Source: an uncultured Psychroserpens sp.
Lineage (GTDB): Bacteria > Bacteroidota > Bacteroidia > Flavobacteriales > Flavobacteriaceae
NCBI RefSeq assembly: GCF_947501425.1
Contig: NZ_CANMVN010000001.1
Location: forward strand, 372,001-436,000
Direction of reading: 5' to 3'
DNA: 64,000 bases
Below, one piece after another: positions 44,653 through 52,668 of the stretch. Below the pieces are notes generated by a model. That model was given only the letters and a program-made list of their open reading frames with translations. It had not been told where the DNA came from and made no database searches. Position 1 is the first letter of the stretch. The number at the start of each line of letters is the position of its first letter. The translations under genes and the position numbers were made by a program.

Positions 44653-44832
44653 ATGATGAGAAAGAACATACTTGGAGCTGCTGTTATTTTTTTCGTAACG
44701 CTAGCATTTTTATTAATGATAGATGATATTACGAGTAATGGAAATCATGAACCACAAACTACAAGTCAAGTTGAGGTTTACGACCAGAACAATCAGCCAG
44801 ATATTGCTACTTTAGATGAAGACGAGCAATAG
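44653..44832 (+). CDS. 59-residue single-span membrane protein
   Basis: Starts MMRKNILGAAVIFFVTLAFL, one basic residue pair then a single hydrophobic helix to about residue 23, followed by a hydrophilic, acidic tail of 36 residues ending LDEDEQ. A perfect promoter directly upstream makes it a real gene. Its last 26 bases overlap the end of dxs on the opposite strand. The helix could also be an uncleaved signal peptide. No family recognised. Confidence 0.7.
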   Translation: MMRKNILGAAVIFFVTLAFLLMIDDITSNGNHEPQTTSQVEVYDQNNQPDIATLDEDEQ

Positions 44833-46591
44833 AATTAAACAACATATTTAAACTTTCAGCATCAATCTTAACCGATTGATGTTGTTGTTTTACAGAAGCA
44901 TGTTCTATAAACGTATCTGGAATTCCTAAGGCTTGTATTGGAATGGTATAATCATGCTTTGCAGCAAATTCTAAGACTGCACTTCCAAATCCGCCAGCTA
45001 TCACGCCATCTTCCAGGGTTACAATATACTCGTGAGTTTTGAAAATAGAATGTAATAACGTCTCATCTAGAGGTTTTACAAACCGCATGTCATAATGAGA
45101 AATCATCTCACTTACCTCGCTTTTAGCAATGGCTTCTTCTGCATTATTGGCCATAGTACCAATAGATAACACAGCAATTTTATGTCCTTTTTTAAGTTCT
45201 ACACCTTTTCCAATATCAATTGTTGAAAAGGGTTGTTTCCAGTTTATCATGCGTCCGCGACCTCTTGGATATCGAATGGCGATGGGATGATTTAAACCTA
45301 GCTGAGCCGTATACATGATGTTTCGTAATTCAACTTCATTACGTGGTGCAACAATAATCATATTTGGAATGCACCTTAAATAGGCCAAATCGAACACACC
45401 ATGATGTGTGGCACCATCTTCACCAACCAGACCTGCACGATCCAAACAAAAAATGACAGGAAGATTTTGAAGCGCTACATCGTGAATCACTTGATCATAG
45501 GCACGTTGTAAAAATGTAGAGTAGATATTACAAAACGGAATCAAGCCTTGAGTTGCCATTCCTGCGGCTAAGGTGACTGCATGTTGTTCGGCAATACCAA
45601 CATCAAACGCACGATCGGGAATTTGTTCCATCATATATTTTAAAGAACTTCCCGTTGGCATTGCAGGTGTAATTCCTATAATATTGGTATTGGTTTTAGC
45701 CAGTTCCACAATGGTATGTCCAAATACATCTTGAAATTTCGGAGGCTCTTGCTCAGTGGCAGATTTGGCATAAACTTCACCAGTACGAGCATCAAATTTA
45801 CCAGGAGCATGATATTTCACCTGATCAACTTCGGCTTGTTTTAGTCCTTTCCCTTTGGTGGTAATGACATGCAAGAACTTTGGTCCTTTGACAGTTTTTA
45901 AGCGTTCTAATTCTGAAATTAAAGCCTTAAGATCGTGACCATCTATAGGTCCGGAATAATCAAAATTCAAGGCTTCAAAAATATTGTCTTGTTTCTCTTT
46001 TCCTTTTTTAACGTTGGTCAAATATTGTTTTAAAGCACCAACACTGGGATCGATACCAATGGCATTATCATTTAAAACTACCAATAAGTTAGCATTAGTA
46101 ACACCAGCATGATTAAGACCTTCAAAAGCCATTCCGCTAGCAATGGAGGCGTCGCCAATGACAGCAATATGATGTTTATCTTCGCCTTTTAGTTGGGAAG
46201 CGATGGCCATACCTAAGGCTGCCGAAATTGAGGTTGAGGAGTGCCCAACACCAAAGGTATCGTAGTCACTTTCCTCACGTTTTGGAAAACCACTGATGCC
46301 ACCTTCCTGTCTGTTGGTATGGAAAATATCTTTTCTGCCTGTTATAATCTTATGACCATAAGCTTGATGTCCTACATCCCAAATGAGTTGATCTTTTGGT
46401 GTATTGAACACATAGTGCAACGCCAAGGTCAATTCTACAACGCCTAAACTAGCCCCTAAATGGCCTTCTTTTGTGGCTACAATATCAATGATAAACTCAC
46501 GCAACTCTTGAGCGAGTTGCGGCAGTTGCTCCTGATCTAATTGTCTCAGATCTTTTGGGAAATTGATATGGTCTAATAGTGGATTTTGCAC
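44807..46591 (-). CDS. dxs: 1-deoxy-D-xylulose-5-phosphate synthase
   Basis: First step of the MEP isoprenoid pathway: pyruvate plus glyceraldehyde-3-phosphate, with TPP. 594 residues. HLGASLGVVELTLALHYVF near residue 42, the TPP motif IGDASIASGMAFEGLNHAG near 144 with NDN near 173, and the transketolase pyrimidine domain with DVGIAEQHAVTLAAGMA near 334 (catalytic Glu) and GEDGATHHGVFDLAYLR near 391. GTG start at 46591, with a TAnnTTTG box only four bases upstream. Slightly short for the family (about 620). Confidence 0.96.
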   Translation of the reverse strand: MQNPLLDHINFPKDLRQLDQEQLPQLAQELREFIIDIVATKEGHLGASLGVVELTLALHYVFNTPKDQLIWDVGHQAYGHKIITGRKDIFHTNRQEGGISGFPKREESDYDTFGVGHSSTSISAALGMAIASQLKGEDKHHIAVIGDASIASGMAFEGLNHAGVTNANLLVVLNDNAIGIDPSVGALKQYLTNVKKGKEKQDNIFEALNFDYSGPIDGHDLKALISELERLKTVKGPKFLHVITTKGKGLKQAEVDQVKYHAPGKFDARTGEVYAKSATEQEPPKFQDVFGHTIVELAKTNTNIIGITPAMPTGSSLKYMMEQIPDRAFDVGIAEQHAVTLAAGMATQGLIPFCNIYSTFLQRAYDQVIHDVALQNLPVIFCLDRAGLVGEDGATHHGVFDLAYLRCIPNMIIVAPRNEVELRNIMYTAQLGLNHPIAIRYPRGRGRMINWKQPFSTIDIGKGVELKKGHKIAVLSIGTMANNAEEAIAKSEVSEMISHYDMRFVKPLDETLLHSIFKTHEYIVTLEDGVIAGGFGSAVLEFAAKHDYTIPIQALGIPDTFIEHASVKQQHQSVKIDAESLNMLFNSIARLHLK

Positions 46592-46595
46592 ATTG

Positions 46596-46603
46596 CAAAA
46601 ATA
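46596..46603 (-). promoter_or_regulatory. -7 box of dxs, leaderless geometry
   Basis: TATTTTTG on the minus strand, exact match, with four bases before the GTG at 46591. An ATG two bases upstream is in another frame. Confidence 0.5.
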
Positions 46604-46613
46604 CGAGAATTAA

Positions 46614-47519
46614 TCACTCTTCAATAACAAAAGTAATAGGTAAATTATAAGTGAGTGCTACGTGCTGGTCATTGTACTTTGCAGGACTAAATTGTGGTAG
46701 TAAACTAATAACTCGTTTTGCTTCTTTTTCAAACTGTTGGTGTGGTGCTCTAACTTTTATAGCACTCACCTGTCCGTTCTTGTCAATGGTGAACTGTGTA
46801 TTGATGCGTTGTCTGCCCTTTAACCCTAAATCTCCTTGAGGAACTTTAAAATTAGCGATAACGAAGTCATGTAACCTATCCGTAAAATATGTTTTGATGT
46901 CTTTTCCTGAAAGATCTTTAGGAGCGTCTATAAAATTTGGCTTTTCATCTACAGAATGCCATGACATGGGTTGATTCGGATTTACTTCTTCTACAATCAT
47001 TATACCTTCTACCATAACAATATCTCCCATGACTGGAATTGTAGGCGTTTTAGATGTTTTTACAATAAGGCTATCTGTCTTTTTGGTCGAAGTAGAATTA
47101 GCCGAAGAATCGATGGCTTGCTCAACTCTAGTTTTGGTCGAGTCTATTGCCTGTTCAATAATCTCCACACTATCTATTTTTTTAGTTTGTCCTTTCTCAT
47201 CAGAACAGCTCAATAGCGAGGTTCCCATAGCTAGTAATAAGGCGACTAAGAAGAGTTTATGAAACGGCATTCGTTGTTCAAATACTGTGTCATAAATCTT
47301 TAAATTAATAGTATCTAATTGCGATTTTTTGATGTGTCCGCAAATGCGTTGGTTCTTGTTGAAATGAATAAATTCCTGTACTTCGGAAGTTGACATTGCC
47401 GTAAAATCGACAACCGTTTTTGAGCAGGATTGACAAAATCGTCCTTTCACGTTAGGTGTCATATCAGACCAGTTCTCGTGACATGGTTTAGGAATAGAGA
47501 GTGCATAGCGTGGTTTCAT
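46614..47519 (-). CDS. Membrane protein with N-terminal cysteine motif and C-terminal TonB-like domain
   Basis: 301 residues. N-terminal cytosolic part with CHENWSDMTPNVKGRFCQSC (residues 13-32) resembling a small zinc-binding motif, then VVDFTAMS and a further Cys. A single helix near 87 (KLFLVALLLAMGTSLLSC) leads to a charged, Ser/Thr/Lys-rich linker and, from about 205, a TonB C-terminal domain (INTQFTIDKNGQVSAIKV and LPQFSPAKYNDQHVALTYNLPITFVI). Its role could be energy transduction or membrane signalling; only the C-terminal fold is firm. Confidence 0.75.
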   Translation of the reverse strand: MKPRYALSIPKPCHENWSDMTPNVKGRFCQSCSKTVVDFTAMSTSEVQEFIHFNKNQRICGHIKKSQLDTINLKIYDTVFEQRMPFHKLFLVALLLAMGTSLLSCSDEKGQTKKIDSVEIIEQAIDSTKTRVEQAIDSSANSTSTKKTDSLIVKTSKTPTIPVMGDIVMVEGIMIVEEVNPNQPMSWHSVDEKPNFIDAPKDLSGKDIKTYFTDRLHDFVIANFKVPQGDLGLKGRQRINTQFTIDKNGQVSAIKVRAPHQQFEKEAKRVISLLPQFSPAKYNDQHVALTYNLPITFVIEE

Positions 47520-47598
47520 AGTTGATAAGTTTCTTGAATAGCATCAAATGTCTTGCCATGTTTGGAACGAATTCATTAAGAATTGTATTTTTACAACT

Positions 47599-48048
47599 AT
47601 GGAAAACCCGTTTGACGACACCTATTTTATGAAGAAAGCCTTGCAAGAGGCCGAAGACGCTTTTGAAAAAGGAGAGATTCCTGTTGGCGCTGTGGTGGTC
47701 ATCAACGATCGAATAATTGCACGAGCCCATAATTTGACGGAGTTGTTAAATGATGTTACAGCGCATGCCGAAATGCAGGCCATTACGGCTGCTGCCAATT
47801 TTTTAGGCGGAAAATATCTTCAGAATTGTACCTTGTACGTGACCTTAGAGCCTTGCCAAATGTGTGCTGGCGCTTTATATTGGAGTCAGATTTCTAAGAT
47901 TGTTTATGGTGCAAGAGACAAGGAACGTGGTTGTATTGCTCTAAAAACCAAATTACATCCAAAGACTAAAATGGTTGGAGGTATTCTGGCAGATGAAGCC
48001 TCTGAATTACTGAAACGATTTTTTATTCAGAAACGAAATTTGAATTGA
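47599..48048 (+). CDS. tadA: tRNA-specific adenosine deaminase (nucleoside deaminase)
   Basis: 149 residues from the ATG at 47599. Deaminates A34 to inosine in tRNA-Arg(ACG). HAEMQAI near residue 57 (zinc His and catalytic Glu) and EPCQMCAGAL near 87 (zinc cysteines) with IPVGAVVV near 25 fit TadA better than guanine deaminase, though the latter is not excluded. The frame is open further upstream, to 47548, but a TATTTTTA box at 47586-47593, five bases before this ATG, makes the shorter form likely and suggests a leaderless transcript. Confidence 0.9.
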   Translation: MENPFDDTYFMKKALQEAEDAFEKGEIPVGAVVVINDRIIARAHNLTELLNDVTAHAEMQAITAAANFLGGKYLQNCTLYVTLEPCQMCAGALYWSQISKIVYGARDKERGCIALKTKLHPKTKMVGGILADEASELLKRFFIQKRNLN

Positions 48049-48057
48049 AAAATCCTT

Positions 48058-48240
48058 GATTTGTCATACTGAACTTGTTTCAGTATTTCTCGCGTTAGCG
48101 ATTGAACGGTCTGTTTGAGCTCTCCTCCTTCGTGCTATGCACTTCGGAGGAAGCGAGTAGTGAAAGCGCAGTGCTACGTAGCTTTTCAGCCTCTTTAGCC
48201 ACTACGGCGAAGTAGGCTAGCGAAGTAGTAAACGCCCAAA
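48058..48240. repeat. GC-richer intergenic repeat block
   Basis: Starts with GTCATACTGAACTTGTTTCAG, which contains the small inverted pair CTGAA/TTCAG and, as I recall, is a widespread intergenic motif in Flavobacteriaceae. It continues with CTCCTCCTTCG / CTTCGGAGGAA and several GTAG/AAGTAG units. Base composition differs from its surroundings. No reading frame is supported. Confidence 0.5.
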
Positions 48241-48247
48241 ATAAAAC

Positions 48248-48280
48248 ATAAAAAAAACGCCTAACTTTCGTTAGACGTTG
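48248..48280 (-). terminator. Terminator after the cold-shock gene
   Basis: ACGTCTAAC / GTTAGGCGT stem (one U-G) closed by a GAAA tetraloop with eight T after it on the minus strand. Confidence 0.8.
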
Positions 48281-48301
48281 AAACTGTATAAAGTATATCT
48301 C

Positions 48302-48493
48302 TTAGAGAACTTGCACATTAGCGGCAACCATCCCTTTTCTTCCTTCTTCTTCTGTGTACTCTACATTATCGCCTTCGCGTAACTCAACACCATTAAGGTT
48401 TGATACGTGTACGAAAATGTCTTTTCCTGTTTCGTCGTTGGTAATGAATCCAAATCCTTTTGAATCATTGAAAAATTTAACTGTTCCAGTCAT
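48302..48493 (-). CDS. Cold-shock domain protein
   Basis: 63 residues from the ATG at 48493. MTGTVKFFNDSKGFGFITND with RNP1 (KGFGFI) and RNP2 (DIFVHVS) shows an OB-fold single-stranded nucleic-acid chaperone. The upstream 18 codons of the open frame are excluded because a TACATTTG promoter box lies in them. Near-minimal length. Confidence 0.95.
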   Translation of the reverse strand: MTGTVKFFNDSKGFGFITNDETGKDIFVHVSNLNGVELREGDNVEYTEEEGRKGMVAANVQVL

Positions 48494-48521
48494 TGTAAAA
48501 AAATATATGTTAATTAAGCTA

Positions 48522-48529
48522 CAAATGTA
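48522..48529 (-). promoter_or_regulatory. -7 box of the cold-shock gene
   Basis: TACATTTG on the minus strand, exact TAnnTTTG, with TTTG 15 bases upstream (48545-48548). It leaves a leader of only about 25 bases, short for a cold-shock gene. Confidence 0.45.
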
Positions 48530-48639
48530 CGCTATAAAATAATGCAAAGTGTTAATTAATTGTAATATTTTAAATTATTGAAAATTAATGAGTTGAAATC
48601 AGGCTTGAAAATCGTTTTTAATATAGTAGCTAAAACTGA

Positions 48640-48876
48640 CTAATATTTTTTGTCTTTTTGGTTGTCACGCATCTTTTCCAGATTTTCCTGAGTGAGCATG
48701 TAGTCTTTGATGTCTCTGTCTTTCCAGCGATGATAAATAAACAGTGGGAATACAACAAGAAACAAACCCAAAACTCCAAAGCCTATGAGTTTTTCTGAAT
48801 AATCTACTTCTAGCAGAAATCCGCAAACGATACTTGCTAATGAGGCTAAAAATGCTAAAAAAATAATGTACTTCAT
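48640..48876 (-). CDS. Small two-helix membrane protein
   Basis: 78 residues: two hydrophobic segments (IIFLAFLASLASIVCGFLL and LIGFGVLGLFLVVFPLFIYH) and a charged C-terminal tail (ENLEKMRDNQKDKKY). Likely co-transcribed with the ClC gene, which ends 22 bases upstream. Related proteins occur widely in flavobacteria; function unknown. Confidence 0.72.
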   Translation of the reverse strand: MKYIIFLAFLASLASIVCGFLLEVDYSEKLIGFGVLGLFLVVFPLFIYHRWKDRDIKDYMLTQENLEKMRDNQKDKKY

Positions 48877-48898
48877 GTGTAAAATACCTCTAGTAAGA

Positions 48899-50677
48899 TT
48901 AGGATGTAAAATTAATCAATTCGCGCCTGTAAGCCGTTAATAATTTAGATTTTGACACAAAACCGTAGTATTTTCCATCTTTTATGACTGGAAGATTCCA
49001 AGCACTTGTATCCTGAAATTTCTTCATGACGCCTTTCATAGAATCGGTTTCATAATGGATATGCTCTGGTGGATTATGCATAAATGTTTCTACGGAAGTG
49101 GTCTCATAAAGTGATTGGTCAAACATAACAGTTCTGATATTATCCAATAGAATAATACCAACCAAACGATGATTTTCATCTACTACAGGAAAGAGATTCC
49201 GACTCGATTTAGCCACACCTTGATGCAACATATCACCTAATGACATATCAGGTTTTAAAATGGTGAAGTCTTGCTCGATAACACTATCTAATTTCATCAA
49301 GGTCAATACCGATTGGTCTTTATTGTGTGTGAGTAAAGCGCCTTTTTCGGCGAGTTCTTTCGTATAAATGGTATGGTCTACTGCATTTTTTGTAATGATG
49401 AACGACATAGATACAGTAATCATTAAGGGGACGAACAATTGGTATCCACCTGTTATTTCAGCAATCAAGAAAGTAGCGGTTAATGGTGCATGAAGTACAC
49501 CAGCGATCAATCCAGCCATACCAATTAAGGTGAAATTAGATTCGGATACCTGAAAACCCAATCCGATATTATTGATCACCTTGGCCACAACATTACCTAA
49601 AGCACTTCCCATGACCATGGTTGGAATGATAATTCCACCTGCTCCACCAGCAGCAAAAGTTGTTGTCATGGCAACCGCTTTAAAAATAGTAATCCCAAAA
49701 AGTAAAGCAATCACCACCCAAATATTGTCTAAGTGATCATCAAAAGGGGTGTTTCCTAAAGCGTGTAAATGATTGCCGCTTAGGAGATCATTAATAAATC
49801 CGAAACCTTCACCATAGAGAGGAGGAATAAAATAAAGCATGACACCAATGGCTAATCCGCCAACAATGAGTTTTTGACCATTAGTTTTAAAACGTTCAAA
49901 AAACTTATATACAGCAAAATATATCTTAGAGAAATAGATCGAAGCGATTCCAGTACCTATACCTAAAATGATAAAAAATAAAGTATCGCTAAGCACAAAT
50001 GGTTGTGACACGTTATAATTGAACAACACACCATTACCAACAAAGAAATAGGACGTTAATACTGAAGACACTGATGCTATGAGTAAAGGTAACAACGATG
50101 CAAAAGTAAGATCTAAACTAAAGACTTCAACTGCAAAAATGATAGCTGCAATTGGCGATTGAAATATAGAAGCGATAGCACCTGCAGCAGCACAGCCAAT
50201 AAGTAAGGTTCTTGTTTTTCGATCCACATGAAACAACTGACCAATATTAGAGCTTACTGCCGAAGCCGAAGCAATAGCAGGTCCAAGTAGTCCAACCGAT
50301 CCTCCAAAACCAGCAGTTAAAGGTGCAGTGATCATTGGCAGATAAATCTTGCTGCGTTTCAGGAGTCCGTCTTTTTTCGATAAGGAAAATAAAATGCTTG
50401 GAATGGCATGTTCTACAGATCGTTTGGAGACATATTTTACAAATAGATAGACCAACCAAAGTCCGATTACTGGTAAAATGAAATAAATACTATTTCGGGA
50501 AACGATCGCTAAATGATCTAAGACCCATTCAATACCATACGTTATATTCTTTATGGTTACAGAGACTAAACCAGATAGAAGTCCGATAAGTATGGCTAAT
50601 AAAAATACGAAGTTTTTTTGCGATATGTATTTATACCGCAAAATGAGTAAGCGTTTAATAACCTTTTTGATTGGCAT
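48899..50677 (-). CDS. ClC-family chloride channel/antiporter with CBS pair
   Basis: 592 residues. ClC core (about 20-430) followed by two CBS domains (about 455-590). FGGSVGLLGPAIASASAVSSNIG near residue 125 is the N-helix selectivity motif; FAAGGAGGIIIPTMVMGSALG near 343 is the second. In most ClC antiporters the first motif is GREGP, whose Glu gates and carries the proton; here that position is Leu. That could make it a channel or change its coupling. Preceded by aspS across a terminator. Confidence 0.92.
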   Translation of the reverse strand: MPIKKVIKRLLILRYKYISQKNFVFLLAILIGLLSGLVSVTIKNITYGIEWVLDHLAIVSRNSIYFILPVIGLWLVYLFVKYVSKRSVEHAIPSILFSLSKKDGLLKRSKIYLPMITAPLTAGFGGSVGLLGPAIASASAVSSNIGQLFHVDRKTRTLLIGCAAAGAIASIFQSPIAAIIFAVEVFSLDLTFASLLPLLIASVSSVLTSYFFVGNGVLFNYNVSQPFVLSDTLFFIILGIGTGIASIYFSKIYFAVYKFFERFKTNGQKLIVGGLAIGVMLYFIPPLYGEGFGFINDLLSGNHLHALGNTPFDDHLDNIWVVIALLFGITIFKAVAMTTTFAAGGAGGIIIPTMVMGSALGNVVAKVINNIGLGFQVSESNFTLIGMAGLIAGVLHAPLTATFLIAEITGGYQLFVPLMITVSMSFIITKNAVDHTIYTKELAEKGALLTHNKDQSVLTLMKLDSVIEQDFTILKPDMSLGDMLHQGVAKSSRNLFPVVDENHRLVGIILLDNIRTVMFDQSLYETTSVETFMHNPPEHIHYETDSMKGVMKKFQDTSAWNLPVIKDGKYYGFVSKSKLLTAYRRELINFTS

Positions 50678-50691
50678 AGATTAAATCTACT

Positions 50692-50721
50692 AAAAAATCC
50701 TGCACTAGGGCAGGATTTTTA
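50692..50721 (-). terminator. Terminator after aspS
   Basis: AAAAATCCTGC / GCAGGATTTTT, 11-bp stem with T-run, 3 bases beyond the aspS stop codon. Confidence 0.85.
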
Positions 50722-50723
50722 AT

Positions 50724-52478
50724 TTATGATTTTAAGTTGAGTTTCAAACTTAGCTCTGCCAATTGCTCATCGTCAATTGGAGCAGGAGCGTCAATCATTA
50801 CATCTCGACCATTATTATTTTTTGGAAACGCTATAAAATCACGAATGGTCTCTTGACCACCAAGAATCGCAACCAATCTATCCAAGCCAAAAGCTAAACC
50901 ACCATGTGGAGGTGCTCCATATTGAAAAGCATCCATTAAGAATCCAAATTGTGCTTTTGCTTCTTCAGGAGTAAATCCTAAATAGTCAAACATTAAGGCT
51001 TGCGTAGCTTTATCATGAATACGGATAGAACCACCACCAATCTCATTTCCGTTAAGAACAAGATCATAAGCATTAGCTTTTACAGCTCCAGGATCGGTTT
51101 TCAATAACTCTATCTGTCCAGGTTTAGGTGAAGTGAAGGGATGGTGCATCGCATGGTAGCGTTCAGTATCTTCATCCCATTCTAATAATGGGAAATCCAT
51201 TACCCATAGTGGTGCAAACTCATCTGGTTTACGTAAACCTAAGCGTTCTGCCAATTCCATACGTAAAGCACTGAGTTGTGCTCTTACTTTATTGGTGTTT
51301 CCAGAAAGTACACAAATGAGATCTCCAGCTTTTGCTCCAGTGAATTCTGCCCATTTGGCAAGATCCTCCTGATCGTAAAATTTGTCTACTGAAGACTTAT
51401 ATGTTCCATCGTCATTACATCTACAATATACCATTCCTAAAGCACCAATTTGAGGACGCTTTACCCAATCGATTAGTTTGTCAATCTCTTTTCTAGTGTA
51501 ACTATTTCCACCAGGAACTGCAATTCCAACCACTAATTCAGCAGAATTGAATACATTAAAATCTTTATGTTGAGCTACGGTATTTAGTTCTCCAAATTCC
51601 ATCCCAAAACGGATATCTGGTTTATCATTTCCGTAGAGACGCATGGCATCATCATAAAGCATTCTAGGGAATTTATCGACTTCAACACCATTAACTTCTT
51701 TTAGTAAATGACGAGTTAAGCCTTCAAAAGCATTAAGTATATCTTCTTGTTCTATGAATGCCATTTCGCAGTCAATCTGAGTAAATTCAGGTTGTCTATC
51801 TGCACGAAGATCTTCATCTCTAAAGCATTTTACAATCTGGAAATACTTATCCATTCCACCTACCATCAATAACTGCTTGAAGGTTTGAGGTGATTGTGGA
51901 AGCGCATAAAACTGACCTTCATTCATACGTGATGGTACTACAAAATCACGAGCACCTTCAGGTGTAGATTTTATTAAATATGGTGTCTCTATTTCGATAA
52001 ACCCTTCATTAGACAGATAGTTTCGCACTTCCTGAGTTACTTTGTGTCTGAAGATCAAACTATCTTTTACAGGGTTACGACGAATATCTAAATAGCGATA
52101 TTTCATTCGTAATTCTTCACCACCATCAGTCTCATCTTCAATAGTAAAAGGTGGCAATTGCGCTTCATTTAAAATGGTTAATTCAGATACTAGGATCTCA
52201 ATATCACCAGTAGGCATATTTGGATTTTTAGAGGCACGTTCAATAACTTTTCCTGTTACTTGAATAACGAATTCGCGACCTAACTCCTGCGCTTGTTTCA
52301 TCATGTCTTTAGATGTGCGCTCTTCATCAAATACCAATTGTGTGAGTCCGTAGCGATCTCTTAGATCGACCCAAACTATAAACCCTTTATCACGAGATTT
52401 TTGAACCCAACCCGCAAGTGTAACTTCTGTATTGATATGTGATGCTCTTAGTTCACCACAATTATGACTTCTGTACAT
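50724..52478 (-). CDS. aspS: Aspartate--tRNA ligase
   Basis: 584 residues, bacterial type. N-terminal OB anticodon domain (1-105), class II motif 1/2 region with RYLDIRRNP near 131, [14 protein letters not shown] near 195, and [22 protein letters not shown] near 215; the bacterial GAD insertion lies at about 290-420; motif 3 is [15 protein letters not shown] near 530. Whether it charges only tRNA-Asp cannot be told here. Confidence 0.98.
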   Translation of the reverse strand: MYRSHNCGELRASHINTEVTLAGWVQKSRDKGFIVWVDLRDRYGLTQLVFDEERTSKDMMKQAQELGREFVIQVTGKVIERASKNPNMPTGDIEILVSELTILNEAQLPPFTIEDETDGGEELRMKYRYLDIRRNPVKDSLIFRHKVTQEVRNYLSNEGFIEIETPYLIKSTPEGARDFVVPSRMNEGQFYALPQSPQTFKQLLMVGGMDKYFQIVKCFRDEDLRADRQPEFTQIDCEMAFIEQEDILNAFEGLTRHLLKEVNGVEVDKFPRMLYDDAMRLYGNDKPDIRFGMEFGELNTVAQHKDFNVFNSAELVVGIAVPGGNSYTRKEIDKLIDWVKRPQIGALGMVYCRCNDDGTYKSSVDKFYDQEDLAKWAEFTGAKAGDLICVLSGNTNKVRAQLSALRMELAERLGLRKPDEFAPLWVMDFPLLEWDEDTERYHAMHHPFTSPKPGQIELLKTDPGAVKANAYDLVLNGNEIGGGSIRIHDKATQALMFDYLGFTPEEAKAQFGFLMDAFQYGAPPHGGLAFGLDRLVAILGGQETIRDFIAFPKNNNGRDVMIDAPAPIDDEQLAELSLKLNLKS

Positions 52479-52529
52479 AGTAAATATTTAAAAAACTTCG
52501 CCTTTGCTCAAGCTTGGGCGATAAAGGTG

Positions 52530-52537
52530 CAAATTTA
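52530..52537 (-). promoter_or_regulatory. -7 box of aspS
   Basis: TAAATTTG on the minus strand, exact, followed by CACC as at prs, 51 bases before the aspS ATG. Confidence 0.45.
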
Positions 52538-52559
52538 GTGAAGTTAACCGATTATTAAA

Positions 52560-52592
52560 ATGAAAAAGCCATAACATTTGTTATGGCCTTTC
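52560..52592 (-). terminator. Terminator after the RND efflux operon
   Basis: GGCCATAAC / GTTATGGC stem, short loop, T-run on the minus strand, about 80 bases beyond the RND stop. Confidence 0.7.
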
Positions 52593-52668
52593 CTGCTATT
52601 AATCAAACCTTTTCTAATTCCCTAAAAGGCTCGTGTTACATAGATAAAATCTATGTGTATTGTTAGTA

